Notes: a model not told the origin generated them from the letters alone. A DNA stretch of 64,000 nt from CADEGL01 sp050180485 (GCA_050180485.1 JBFXED010000014.1:1-64000), one strand, 5' to 3'. Counted from the stretch's first letter, positions 53,277 through 61,486 are shown. Numbers and translations: made by a program.

Positions 53277-53816
53277 TTAGGCGACCTTCAGGACCTCTTC
53301 GCCCTTCTGCCAGTTGCAGGGGCAAAGCTCGTCGGTCTGCAGCGCGTCGAGCACGCGCAAGACTTCCTGCGGATTGCGGCCGACGTTCAGGTCGTTCACC
53401 GAGACAAAGCGGATGATCCCCTCCGGGTCGGCGATGAAGGTCGCGCGCAGGGGCACGCCCTCGTCCTTGTGCAGCACGCCGAGCGCGGTCGACAGTTCGC
53501 GCTTCGTGTCCGCCAGCATCGGGATCGGCAGATCCTTCAGGTCGGCGTGGTTCTGGCGCCACGCCAGGTGGACGAACTCGGTGTCCGTCGAGATGCCGTA
53601 CAGGACGGCGTCGCGGTCCTTGAACTCCTTGGACAGCTTGCCGAAGGCCACGATCTCGGTCGGGCAGACGAAGGTGAAATCCTTGGGCCAGAAGAACAGG
53701 ACGGTCCACTTGCCCTTGGCGCTTTTCTCCGTCGTCTGGGTGAAGGCTGTCTTGATGTCGGTCGACACCACGGTCTTCAGGTCGAAGGAGGGAAGCTTGT
53801 CTCCGATGGTCAGCAT
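53277..53816 (-). CDS. ahpC: Peroxiredoxin AhpC, AhpD-dependent type
   Basis: 179 residues from the ATG at 53816, with AGGAG 8 bases upstream. The peroxidatic Cys51 is in FTFVCPTEI. The C-terminus has ELCPCNWQKG, two cysteines one residue apart, as in the AhpC that is reduced by AhpD in mycobacteria (known site Cys174/Cys176) rather than by AhpF. That agrees with the next gene. It detoxifies peroxides and peroxynitrite. The oxyR gene is divergent upstream. Confidence 0.96.
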   Translation of the reverse strand: MLTIGDKLPSFDLKTVVSTDIKTAFTQTTEKSAKGKWTVLFFWPKDFTFVCPTEIVAFGKLSKEFKDRDAVLYGISTDTEFVHLAWRQNHADLKDLPIPMLADTKRELSTALGVLHKDEGVPLRATFIADPEGIIRFVSVNDLNVGRNPQEVLRVLDALQTDELCPCNWQKGEEVLKVA

Positions 53817-53896
53817 TTTCAGGCTCCTCTGGGACGTCCGGTGGGGCGGCCCTTTGTTAAGAATGAGAATGAACATCATGTAGGACGCCTTGTATG

Positions 53897-53924
53897 TTCG
53901 TTCCAACGAATTAACTTTTAGTTA
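53897..53924. promoter_or_regulatory. Tandem inverted repeats in the oxyR-ahpC gap
   Basis: TTCGTT-CC-AACGAA (53897-53910) and TAACT-TTT-AGTTA (53912-53924) are two perfect inverted repeats that lie next to each other between divergent oxyR and ahpC. Adjacent symmetric sites are what an OxyR tetramer would bind. The sequence does not match the E. coli OxyR consensus closely, so the assignment rests on position. Confidence 0.6.
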
Positions 53925-53940
53925 TTGATCGAGAAAACCG

Positions 53941-54846
53941 ATGGCTAACCTCCCGACCCTCAAGCAATTGCGCCACCTGGCCGCCCTGGCCGAGCACATG
54001 CATTTCGGCCGCGCGGCCAAGGCCGCCCATGTGACGCAATCGACGTTGAGCGCCAGCCTGAAGGAGCTGGAGCAGACGCTCGGCGCGGCGTTGGTCGACC
54101 GCACCCAGCGGCGCGTGGTGTTCACCCCCTTGGGGCGTGAGGTGGTTGAACGTGGGCGCCGTCTGCTGGAAGAGGCCGAATCCCTCGCCGAACTGGCGCA
54201 AAGCCGGCGCAAGCCGCTGACAGGTCCCTTACGCCTCGGCGTCATTCCGACCATCAGCCCGTTCTTCCTGCCGCGCGTCCTGCCGGGGCTGCGCCGCGCG
54301 TATCCGGCGCTTCAGCTTCATCTGGTCGAGGATCAGACCGCGCGCCTTGTCGAGCAGCTGAACGACGGCAAGCTCGACGTGCTGCTGCTGGCCTTGCCGT
54401 ATGACGTGCCCTCGGCCGAAACGGCGCTGGTCGCGCGCGATCCGTTCAGCTTGGTCTGTCCCAAGGATCATGCGCTCGCGCACACCGCACCCGTGAAGCC
54501 GCGCGCGCTCGAGGACGAAACGCTGCTGCTTCTGCGCGACGGGCATTGCCTGCGCGGCCATGCGCTGGATGCCTGCGCGCTGGCCGACCGGCGCGAGAGC
54601 GCGGCGCTGGAGGCGACCAGCCTGCACACGCTGGTGCAGATGGTGGATAACGGGCTCGGTGTCACTTTGTTGCCGCAGGTCGCGATCGACGCCGGCATCC
54701 TGCGCGGCACGCAACTGGTCGCCCGTCCGCTCGACGGACCGCGCGCCGCGCGCGACCTCGGCCTCGTCTGGCGCCGCGGCACCGCGCGCCGCGCCGAGTT
54801 CGAGTTGTTGGCAAAGGAACTCCGGCGATTGGCGGAGAAGCGCTAG
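53941..54846 (+). CDS. oxyR: Hydrogen-peroxide sensor OxyR (LysR family)
   Basis: 301 residues. The N-terminal HTH is LPTLKQLRHLAALAEHMHFGRAAKAAHVTQSTLS (parts: LKQLRHLAALAEH, RAAKAAHVTQSTLS). The redox cysteines are Cys203 and Cys212 in LLRDGHCLRGHALDAC, nine residues apart, matching E. coli Cys199/Cys208. Oxidation to a disulfide should activate the divergent ahpCD operon. Shares a 124-base promoter region with ahpC. The stop overlaps the next reverse gene by 4 bases. Confidence 0.95.
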   Translation: MANLPTLKQLRHLAALAEHMHFGRAAKAAHVTQSTLSASLKELEQTLGAALVDRTQRRVVFTPLGREVVERGRRLLEEAESLAELAQSRRKPLTGPLRLGVIPTISPFFLPRVLPGLRRAYPALQLHLVEDQTARLVEQLNDGKLDVLLLALPYDVPSAETALVARDPFSLVCPKDHALAHTAPVKPRALEDETLLLLRDGHCLRGHALDACALADRRESAALEATSLHTLVQMVDNGLGVTLLPQVAIDAGILRGTQLVARPLDGPRAARDLGLVWRRGTARRAEFELLAKELRRLAEKR

Positions 54847-55940
54847 GGCTTTTTAGCGCCGACCGCAGCCAGCAATTCGTTCGCCATCGACGCCGCCTCG
54901 TGGGGCGAAAGCTGATAGACGCTGCGGCCGAGCAGCGTGCGCAAGGCGGCGGCGGTCTTGTCGGTGAACTGGATGATGCCGTCGCCCGTGATGCCGGCGA
55001 TGCCGTCCCAATGCAGCGCCTTCTCGTTCATCGCGATGGCCTCGGCCTCGCTCCATTCCGGCGGCAGATCCAGCGCGATACGCCGGTTGCCCGCCTGCAT
55101 GGGATAGCCGCCGACGCGCCCGTTCGGCCCCGGCACATGGACCAGCGAATTCTCCTTGGCCATGAAGGCGCTGAGGAACCGCACGGCCGAAGCCTGGGTC
55201 AGCAGGTTGAAATCCATGTCGTAGAGGATGGGCATGGGCGTGAAGAGGCCCGCGCGCGCCTCGGCCGAGACGTCGCGCCCGCGCCACGTCGCCTTGACCA
55301 AGCACGGCGGCAATTCGGCGGCGGTCTCGGCGGCATAGAGGAAATATTCGAGCGCGTGGGGTGCCACGAGCCGCACCTCCACTTCGTCCGGTGGCGCGCC
55401 CAGCGCATCGGCCACGGCGAAACACGCCTTGGGCACGGCCTCTTCCACGTTGCCGATGCCGCACAAGGGACCGGCGCCCGTGCGCGTCAGCACCGCATTC
55501 ACCCCGTCGGGATAGGACAGGTTGATCCACGCCGCGTCGATCCGCCCCAGCATCCACGCGCGGCGGAAGGCCAGCATGGGCGCCACATGGCAGGCGACGA
55601 AGGTGGCGAAGGGTGCCGTGCGCGCAGCCTCGCCCTTCTCGCCCGTCAGCCGGTCGACCGCCCACCAGGGCAGAAGGCTCGGCGCGGTCACCACCACGTC
55701 GGCCTCCATGCGCTTCAACTGCTCGCCCGCGTTCGCGCCGTTAAGGTCGAAGGGCACGAACTCGATCTTGGGGAATTTCCCGACGACCGCCGCGCCCACG
55801 CGCGCCGTGTTCACCTTGCGCCGCCCGTAATCGGCGTTGCGGCTCGCGACGACGATCTCGTCGAACACGCCGCTGCGCGCCACGGCCTCCAGGACCGTGC
55901 CGTTCAATGTGCCGAGGGAAACGAGGACGAGGCGGGGCAT
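54843..55940 (-). CDS. Rossmann-fold dehydrogenase-like protein, unassigned
   Basis: 365 residues. It opens PRLVLVSLGTLNGTVLEAVARSG, a strand-loop-helix with an unusual GTLNG loop rather than the usual GxGxxG, then DEIVVASRN as the second strand. Later segments are SYPDGVNAVLTRTG, CGIGNVEEAVPKACFAVADALG and a C-terminal NEKALHWDGIAGITGDGIIQF. The length and the order of elements resemble saccharopine- or opine-type dehydrogenases, but I cannot name a family. No enzyme context helps: oxyR lies on one side, a hypothetical gene on the other. Confidence 0.6.
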   Translation of the reverse strand: MPRLVLVSLGTLNGTVLEAVARSGVFDEIVVASRNADYGRRKVNTARVGAAVVGKFPKIEFVPFDLNGANAGEQLKRMEADVVVTAPSLLPWWAVDRLTGEKGEAARTAPFATFVACHVAPMLAFRRAWMLGRIDAAWINLSYPDGVNAVLTRTGAGPLCGIGNVEEAVPKACFAVADALGAPPDEVEVRLVAPHALEYFLYAAETAAELPPCLVKATWRGRDVSAEARAGLFTPMPILYDMDFNLLTQASAVRFLSAFMAKENSLVHVPGPNGRVGGYPMQAGNRRIALDLPPEWSEAEAIAMNEKALHWDGIAGITGDGIIQFTDKTAAALRTLLGRSVYQLSPHEAASMANELLAAVGAKKP

Positions 55941-55952
55941 GGGAGGTCCGTG

Positions 55953-56456
55953 TTAGCTCACCGGCGGCTTAGGCATCGTTCTGGCGATGGTGATTCCGGT
56001 TTTCTTCACTTTAGGAGACATAAGAGCGAGCAATACGTCGACTTTGAAATTTGTCTCCTGCTTGTCCGGCGAGTGCCAGAGAATCAAGAACGCGACATTA
56101 AGGGAACCTCCAGGAGATATCTCGACGTTCGTAGAAGTCTCTCGGCGAAGAGGCAAAAGAGGTGCCCTATCGAGCGCCTCTCGCGTTGATAGGCTAAACG
56201 TCGGTGTACCCCACCACGGCCATGGAGATCGCAGCCGAAATCCTCGGACGTGAATAACGGAACGTGTCGGGTTGTGAATGGTAACAATGGCCGAAACCAC
56301 GGTGCCATCCGGCCTATCCCAATTCCACTGAAAATCGGCGCTTGGCTGCTCACGAGATCGTTCGTGCCAGTAGTTCATGATCCCCAGCCAAATCGCCACC
56401 GTAACGCCGATGGAATTCAGCAGTTCATGGATGTTTCCCGAAAGCCAATCCAACAT
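55953..56456 (-). CDS. Hypothetical membrane-anchored protein
   Basis: 167 residues with a single N-terminal hydrophobic helix (about residues 13-28, SIGVTVAIWLGIMNYW). The rest looks like a beta-rich soluble domain with IVTIHNPTRSVIHVRGFRLRSP, similar in style to small extracytoplasmic or phage-associated single-pass proteins. Base composition is more AT-rich than the flanking comM and 54.8 kb genes, which hints at acquisition. It starts 16 bases from the comM stop, on the same strand. No family recognised. Confidence 0.6.
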   Translation of the reverse strand: MLDWLSGNIHELLNSIGVTVAIWLGIMNYWHERSREQPSADFQWNWDRPDGTVVSAIVTIHNPTRSVIHVRGFRLRSPWPWWGTPTFSLSTREALDRAPLLPLRRETSTNVEISPGGSLNVAFLILWHSPDKQETNFKVDVLLALMSPKVKKTGITIARTMPKPPVS

Positions 56457-56471
56457 TTTCAGTATTCCTCT

Positions 56472-57995
56472 CTACTCCCTCCCCAGAGTGATCTTGCGAT
56501 AGGCCAGTGCTTCCGCGATATGGCCGCGCGCGACGCTGGGGGCGCCCATCAGATCCGCGATGGTGCGCGCCACGCGCAGCACGCGGTGGTAGCCGCGCGC
56601 CGAGAGCTTGAAGCGCTCGGCCGCGCCGGTCAGGAGCTTGCGGCCATCGGCGTCGGGCGCCGCGACCGCTTCCAGCAATTCGCCGTCGGCTTGCGCGTTG
56701 GTCCGCACGGGCGAAGGAGAATCCTGCTTGGCATAACGCGCGCGTTGGATTTCCCGCGCCTGGGCGACGCGCGCGGCGACCTCGGCGCTGCCTTCTGCGG
56801 GCGGGGGCAGGGACAGGTCGGACGGATTCACCGCCGGCACGTCCACATGCAAATCGATGCGGTCGAACAAGGGGCCGCTGATGCGCGTCTGGTAATCCAT
56901 CGCGCATTTGGGCGCGCGGCCGCAAGCTAAGGCGGGATCGGCCAGATGGCCGCAGCGGCACGGGTTCATCGCGGCCACGAGCTGGAAGCGCGCGGGATAG
57001 GTCAGATGGTGATTCGCGCGTGCGACCGTGGCGCGGCCGGTCTCGATCGGCTGGCGCAGAGATTCGAGCGTCGCGCGCTGGAACTCCGGCAGCTCATCGA
57101 GGAACAAGACACCGTTATGGGCCAGGCTGACCTCACCCGGCCGCGCGCGCATTCCGCCGCCGACGAGCGCCGGCAGCGACGCCGAGTGGTGCGGGTCGCG
57201 GAACGGGCGGCGGCGCGTGAGCCGCCCGCCGTCGAGCAATCCCGCCACGCTGTGCACCATGGAAACTTCCAGCGCCTCGCCGGCATCGAGCGGCGGCAGA
57301 AGTCCGGGCAGGCGCTGGGCCAGCATGGATTTGCCCGAACCCGGCGGGCCGATCATCAGCAAATTGTGGCCGCCCGCCGCCGCGATCTCGAGCGCGCGCT
57401 TGGCCGTCTCCTGCCCCTTGATGTCGCGCAGGTCCGGATAGCGCGCTTCGTCATCGGCCATCGCGCGCAACGGGGGCGACAAGACTTGCGTGCCCTTGAA
57501 ATGGTTGATGAGGGCGAGGAGCGAAGACGGCGCCAGCACGTCGATCTCGCCCGCCCAGGCCGCCTCGCCGCCGCACTCGGCCGGACAGATCAGACCGCGG
57601 CCGAGCGAGGATGCAGTGAGCGCGGCGGGCAAGACGCCCGAGACAGCGCGGATCTGCCCGTCGAGGGAAAGCTCGCCCAGCGCCGCATACTGCGCGATCT
57701 CCTCCTCCGGCAGGACGCCGAGGGTGACCAGCAACGCGATGGCGATGGGCAGGTCGAAATGGCTGCCTTCCTTCAACAGGTCGGCCGGCGCCAGGTTCAC
57801 GGTGATGCGCTTGGGCGGCAGCGCTAGGCCCAGTGCCGTCAGCGCCGCGCGCACTCGCTCGCGCGATTCGCCCACCGCCTTGTCGGGCAAGCCGACGACC
57901 GTGAAGGCCGGCAGGCCCGAGGACATCTGGACCTGCACGTCCACCGCACGCGCCTCGATGCCCTGGAACGCGACCGTCGTGACCCGCGCGACCAA
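56472..57995 (-). CDS. comM: ComM/YifB family Mg-chelatase-like AAA+ ATPase
   Basis: 507 residues, the normal length. The N-terminal LonC-like domain has GLPAFTVVGLPDKAVGESRERVRAAL (parts: FTVVGLPDKAVGESRERV). The P-loop is MIGPPGSGKSMLAQRLPGLLPPL and Walker B is VLFLDELPEF. The C-terminal Mg_chelatase_C segment ends LAYRKITLGRE. ComM is a hexameric helicase that extends branch migration during natural transformation. The gene is common beside gshB/rsmI/yraN in alphaproteobacteria. Confidence 0.95.
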   Translation of the reverse strand: MVARVTTVAFQGIEARAVDVQVQMSSGLPAFTVVGLPDKAVGESRERVRAALTALGLALPPKRITVNLAPADLLKEGSHFDLPIAIALLVTLGVLPEEEIAQYAALGELSLDGQIRAVSGVLPAALTASSLGRGLICPAECGGEAAWAGEIDVLAPSSLLALINHFKGTQVLSPPLRAMADDEARYPDLRDIKGQETAKRALEIAAAGGHNLLMIGPPGSGKSMLAQRLPGLLPPLDAGEALEVSMVHSVAGLLDGGRLTRRRPFRDPHHSASLPALVGGGMRARPGEVSLAHNGVLFLDELPEFQRATLESLRQPIETGRATVARANHHLTYPARFQLVAAMNPCRCGHLADPALACGRAPKCAMDYQTRISGPLFDRIDLHVDVPAVNPSDLSLPPPAEGSAEVAARVAQAREIQRARYAKQDSPSPVRTNAQADGELLEAVAAPDADGRKLLTGAAERFKLSARGYHRVLRVARTIADLMGAPSVARGHIAEALAYRKITLGRE

Positions 57996-58098
57996 GCTCT
58001 GCCCCCGGTTGCTGAGAACGCGGCAATCTTAGGCAGGATCGGCCATGAGAACCAACAAGGAACAAAGCCTACGCGCCGCGCATCGCGCAAATGGCCGC

Positions 58099-58166
58099 TT
58101 CTATAGAAAACCAATTTAACGGCTATAGCCTATATTCAAGATATTAAATATCGTCTATAACCTATA
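58099..58166 (+). promoter_or_regulatory. Operator-like repeats before the mobile mystery protein A gene
   Basis: Within 68 bases lie TTCTATAGAA (58099-58108, perfect palindrome), GGCTATAGCC (58121-58130, perfect palindrome), GATATT-A-AATATC (58140-58152, perfect) and the direct repeat CTATAGCCTATA (58123-58134) with CTATAACCTATA (58155-58166). CTATAG/CTATAA cores recur at 58101, 58123 and 58155, spaced 22 and 32 bases, near whole helical turns. The region is much richer in AT than the surroundings. It is likely the autoregulated promoter of the HTH gene that starts at 58168. Confidence 0.7.
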
Positions 58167-58167
58167 A

Positions 58168-58635
58168 ATGATTTCATCCGTCAATCCGCCGACATCGTTT
58201 CCCTCGCAAATGCGCGCCGCGGCGCGCCGCGACCTGGACCGGCGGCTGCAGCAGATGGGTTCGGCCGAAGCGCGGCCCCAAAACGGCTGGCTGCGCGCGA
58301 TCCGGGACGCGCTGGGCATGACGGCCGCACAGCTTGGCGCCCGCCTCGGCATCACCCCGACCTCCGTCTTCGAGATGGAGCAGCGCGAGGCCGACGGCAC
58401 GGTCACGCTCAAGACGCTGGAGAAAGCCGCCGAGGCCATCGGCTGCAAACTCGTCTACGCGCTGGTCCCCGACGAAAGCCTGGAAGCGGCCATCCACCGG
58501 CGCGCGCGCAAACTGGCCGTCCGGCAATTGGCGCGGGAGGAAGAACTGCCGCCCGAGCAAGCCCGCGCGCGGCTCGACCGCCGCATCGCCGAACTCATCC
58601 ACACGCGACCGCGGTCGCTATGGATAGAGGGTTGA
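58168..58635 (+). CDS. Mobile mystery protein A (helix-turn-helix), orphan
   Basis: 155 residues. The XRE-type HTH spans about residues 42-95 (PQNGWLRAIRDALGMTAAQLGARLGITPTSVFEMEQ in parts: GWLRAIRDALGMT, QLGARLGITPTSVFEME), followed by the family pattern TVTLKTLEKAAEAIGCKLVYALVP and RRARKLAVRQLAREE. This matches the TIGR mobile mystery protein A family, normally followed by mobile mystery protein B (a Fic-domain protein). No such gene follows: the next sequence is a reverse-strand membrane protein. A repeat-rich promoter precedes it. Confidence 0.82.
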   Translation: MISSVNPPTSFPSQMRAAARRDLDRRLQQMGSAEARPQNGWLRAIRDALGMTAAQLGARLGITPTSVFEMEQREADGTVTLKTLEKAAEAIGCKLVYALVPDESLEAAIHRRARKLAVRQLAREEELPPEQARARLDRRIAELIHTRPRSLWIEG

Positions 58636-58708
58636 GCACCGCATCAATTCATCACGCGCTCGTTTCAGAAGCCGGCATTCGCACGACGACTACTGCTCGC
58701 GAGGGTTA

Positions 58709-59338
58709 CTAAGAAGGTACTTCCAAAATCACCGACACCCCCGCCAGGCGCAGCGCCGAAAGAATAATCGCCGATAGTCCCATCACAAAAGGAATCGCGA
58801 CCTCAAGAATTAGTTTGGCCCGCCGCAAGCGACGAGGACCTACACGGTGGCCAAGCTCTTCTTCCAAGTTTGAAACCGCCTTCTCAGCGGCGTCCTTAAT
58901 GTCGCTATAACTTTCCCACCAGGGGTCTTGCCAGGATTCGCCTTCGTGAGGATTTGGTTCTTGCTCATCAAGTTTACGTGCCGCTCGTTGCGCACTTCGC
59001 ACGCGTTCACTTTCTAAATATTTTGTTACAAGAAGTTCGGCCTCCCTTTCTCTGCATAGATCTACCCAGGCCTTTAGCGCGAAGCTAATGGTGAGAAGAA
59101 AAACGATCGCACATAGGGATGCCGGCAACGCGTTCGACCGGTTACTGAAAGATATGGGAAAGACGCTTGTTGCCGTGAACTGAGCGTCAAATAAGACGAC
59201 AAGTAACGCGACCAATGAGACCACTACCAGCAGGCGGCCCGCCTTAGACGTATCTGGTTTTAAAGGCTCGCCATATAGCGCCTCAAAGAATTCCACGTTA
59301 TTCGGTTTGGTGTCGCTATCATCGGCCACTTCGTACAC
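58709..59338 (-). CDS. Hypothetical three-helix membrane protein
   Basis: 209 residues. Hydrophobic helices lie at about 34-52 (GRLLVVVSLVALLVVLF), 73-92 (SLCAIVFLLTISFALKAWV) and 178-200 (ILEVAIPFVMGLSAIILSAL). Between the second and third is a charged cytoplasmic segment of about 80 residues, RVRSAQRAARKLDEQEPNPHEGESW (parts: SAQRAARKLDEQ). The gene is clearly more AT-rich than its neighbours. No domain recognised. It lies in an otherwise foreign-looking patch with the mobile mystery protein A gene and a second small membrane protein. Confidence 0.55.
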   Translation of the reverse strand: MYEVADDSDTKPNNVEFFEALYGEPLKPDTSKAGRLLVVVSLVALLVVLFDAQFTATSVFPISFSNRSNALPASLCAIVFLLTISFALKAWVDLCREREAELLVTKYLESERVRSAQRAARKLDEQEPNPHEGESWQDPWWESYSDIKDAAEKAVSNLEEELGHRVGPRRLRRAKLILEVAIPFVMGLSAIILSALRLAGVSVILEVPS

Positions 59339-59408
59339 TCGCCTATATGCGTCTCGCTTTATATTTCAGAGCGCACAGAATAGCTGCGTCTAGATTCGGG
59401 GGGCGAAA

Positions 59409-59765
59409 ATGCAAAGCGTCGAACGGAAAATTTTGCAATCCTTGCTAGCGGCTGGCTGTATTGCATTTGTTATGGCGTTAATCGGCCCGGCGTCAAAATG
59501 GCTAACGACTAGCGGGCTTATTTTTGATATGGCCGGCCTAGTTCAGCTCAACATTAGTGGGCTATTCGAATGCATAATCGAGAAATACGGAGACGAAACA
59601 AAATATCCATATGGGCCTCCGTCCCATATCACACGGCGCATTATAGACGACCCTGACAACCCTTTACGCACACGGGTACGGAACGTTCTCTATTTTGATT
59701 CCAAAACCGGATTCCGGCTGATCGTGGCGGGGTGTGTACTCCAGTTAGTAGGCGCCTGGTTTTAG
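59409..59765 (+). CDS. Hypothetical small membrane protein
   Basis: 118 residues. Two hydrophobic segments, at about 10-26 (QSLLAAGCIAFVMALIG) and 100-118 (FRLIVAGCVLQLVGAWF at the C-terminus), flank a polar middle with a basic patch HITRRIIDDPDNPLRTRVRNVLYFDSKTG (parts: HITRRIIDDPDNPLRTR). AT-rich compared with the neighbours. It ends 6 bases before the flavin-reductase stop. No family recognised. It is divergent from the preceding membrane protein, with 70 bases between the starts. Confidence 0.5.
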   Translation: MQSVERKILQSLLAAGCIAFVMALIGPASKWLTTSGLIFDMAGLVQLNISGLFECIIEKYGDETKYPYGPPSHITRRIIDDPDNPLRTRVRNVLYFDSKTGFRLIVAGCVLQLVGAWF

Positions 59766-59771
59766 TGACGG

Positions 59772-60428
59772 TTACTTCGCCTCCGGCGGCTCCATCCAGA
59801 AGGCGTTGTCGACCACGGTGTATTGCCAATAGCCGAGGCGCGCGATGGGGCGGAACTTGGTCATGTCGACCATGCCGTCGGTCAGGATCGACTTGTTGAT
59901 GTGGATGCCGACGACGGAGCCCAGCACCATCACGTGGCTGTGCTCGCCCGGCACGGCCGGCAGCTCGATCGTCTTGTAGTATTTGCACTCCAGCGCCACG
60001 GCAGCCTCGGCCACGCGCGGGGCCTTCACGTTCTTGCACCGGCCCTTGGTCAATCCAGCCTTCTCGAACTCGTCCACGTCGGCGGCATAGGGCGCCGAGC
60101 TGATGTTCATCTGATCCTTCAGATTCTCGGTGCAGATGTTCACCACGAACTCGCCGGTCTCCTCGGCGTTGAGCTGCGAATCCTTGAACTCGTCGCTTTT
60201 CGGCCGGCGCGAGGAGCAGAAGGCCACCATCGGCGGCGCTTCCGCGATCGCGTTGAAGAAGCTGTAGGGGCCGAGATTGGCCACGCCGTTCTTGGACCAG
60301 GACGAGATCCAGCCGATCGGGCGCGGCACGATCAGGCTCTTGAACGGATTGCGCGGCAATCCATGCTCGCCCGTGCGCGGATCGTAGAAGTGGATGGCGT
60401 CGGTCGCGGGCGGGGTGGGCTTGTTCAT
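59772..60428 (-). CDS. Flavin reductase (DIM6/NTAB) family protein
   Basis: 218 residues. VPRPIGWISSWSKNGVANLGPYSFFNAIAEAPPMVAFCSS (parts: VPRPIGWISSW, ANLGPYSFFNA, PPMVAFC) is the FMN-binding split-barrel pattern of flavin-dependent oxidoreductases. A central NICTENLKDQMN and the C-terminal GVHINKS-like segment (GIHINKSILTDG) fit the subgroup. It may bind FMN and reduce flavins or act on a small substrate. The gene stands 3 bases after gshB on the same strand. Confidence 0.87.
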   Translation of the reverse strand: MNKPTPPATDAIHFYDPRTGEHGLPRNPFKSLIVPRPIGWISSWSKNGVANLGPYSFFNAIAEAPPMVAFCSSRRPKSDEFKDSQLNAEETGEFVVNICTENLKDQMNISSAPYAADVDEFEKAGLTKGRCKNVKAPRVAEAAVALECKYYKTIELPAVPGEHSHVMVLGSVVGIHINKSILTDGMVDMTKFRPIARLGYWQYTVVDNAFWMEPPEAK

Positions 60429-60431
60429 GGC

Positions 60432-61382
60432 TCATCGCTCCTTCAAGCGGCGTTCGATGGCGTCCCAAATCATGGCTTCGATGCGGATCCCGTCCAGGCG
60501 GTTGATCTCCTGGATGCCCGTCGGCGAGGTGACGTTGATCTCGGTCATGTAGTCGCCGATCACGTCGATGCCGACGAAGATGAGGCCCTGCTTCTTGAGC
60601 GTGGGGCCGATGGCGGCGCACAGCTCACGCTCGCGCTTGGTGAGCGTCGTCTTCTGCGCAGCGCCGCCGGCGTGGAAGTTCGCGCGCGCTTCGCCCGCCT
60701 GCGGCACGCGGGCCACGCCGCCCACGGGTTCGCCGTCGACCAGGATGATGCGCTTGTCGCCCTGGCGCACCTCGGGCAGATAGCGCTGGATGATGATCGG
60801 CTCGCGGTAGAGGCCGGTGAACATCTCGAGCAGCGCGTTCAGGTTTTCGTCGGCCGGCGAAATATGGAACACGCCCGCGCCGCCGTTGCCGAACAACGGC
60901 TTCACGATGATGTCCTTGTGCTCGGCGCGGAACGCCATGATCTCGGCGCGGTCGCTCGTGATCAGCGTCGGCGGCAGCACTTTCGGGAAATGGGTGACGA
61001 ACAGTTTCTCCGGCGCGTTGCGCACGTGGACCGGATCGTTCACCACCAGCACCTTCTTCTGGATGTGCTCCAGGATATGGGTGGCGGTGATATAGGCCAT
61101 GTCGAAGGGCGGATCCTGGCGCATCAGCACCACGTCCATGGTGCCGAGGTCGATGGTCTCGGGCGCGCCCATGTCGGCGTGGTTGCCGCGCTCGCGCTTC
61201 AGATGCTTGATCCGGCGCGCCTTCGCCGTGACGTGCCCGTCCTTCAGGCTCATCTGATTGACGAGGTAGTGATAGAGCGTGTGCCCGCGCGCCTGGGCCT
61301 CCAGCGCCATCATGAAGGTGCTGTCGGTATCGAGATTGATCGTCTCGATCGGGTCCATCTGGATGGCGACGGCGAGAGCCAC
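60432..61382 (-). CDS. gshB: Glutathione synthetase
   Basis: 316 residues. AIQMDPIETINLDTDSTFMMALEAQ starts the family pattern (parts: QMDPIETINLDTDST), VLMRQDPPFDMAYI and VKPLFGNGGAGVFHI (ATP-grasp loop) follow, with GIDVIGDYMTEINVTSPTG near the C-terminus holding the metal ligands. It joins gamma-glutamylcysteine and glycine using ATP. Reverse strand, upstream of the flavin reductase. The conserved neighbour set with comM, yraN and rsmI supports the call. Confidence 0.97.
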   Translation of the reverse strand: MALAVAIQMDPIETINLDTDSTFMMALEAQARGHTLYHYLVNQMSLKDGHVTAKARRIKHLKRERGNHADMGAPETIDLGTMDVVLMRQDPPFDMAYITATHILEHIQKKVLVVNDPVHVRNAPEKLFVTHFPKVLPPTLITSDRAEIMAFRAEHKDIIVKPLFGNGGAGVFHISPADENLNALLEMFTGLYREPIIIQRYLPEVRQGDKRIILVDGEPVGGVARVPQAGEARANFHAGGAAQKTTLTKRERELCAAIGPTLKKQGLIFVGIDVIGDYMTEINVTSPTGIQEINRLDGIRIEAMIWDAIERRLKER

Positions 61383-61486
61383 GAAGCCTCACGGAAACGG
61401 GGAAACGGCGGGCGACTCTAGGGCGGGGGCGGCGAAAACGAAAGCGTCCGGCCCATAACTAGGCCGTCAAAGGCCAGCGGGAAGCC

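Noticed and set aside
54900..56189. 429-codon forward open frame antisense to the Rossmann-fold gene
   Set aside because: Shadow of the reverse gene, without a recognisable domain or ribosome site.
59823..61421. 532-codon forward open frame antisense to flavin reductase and gshB
   Set aside because: It consists of His/Arg/Asp-rich low-complexity shadow residues, whereas the reverse genes have clear motifs.
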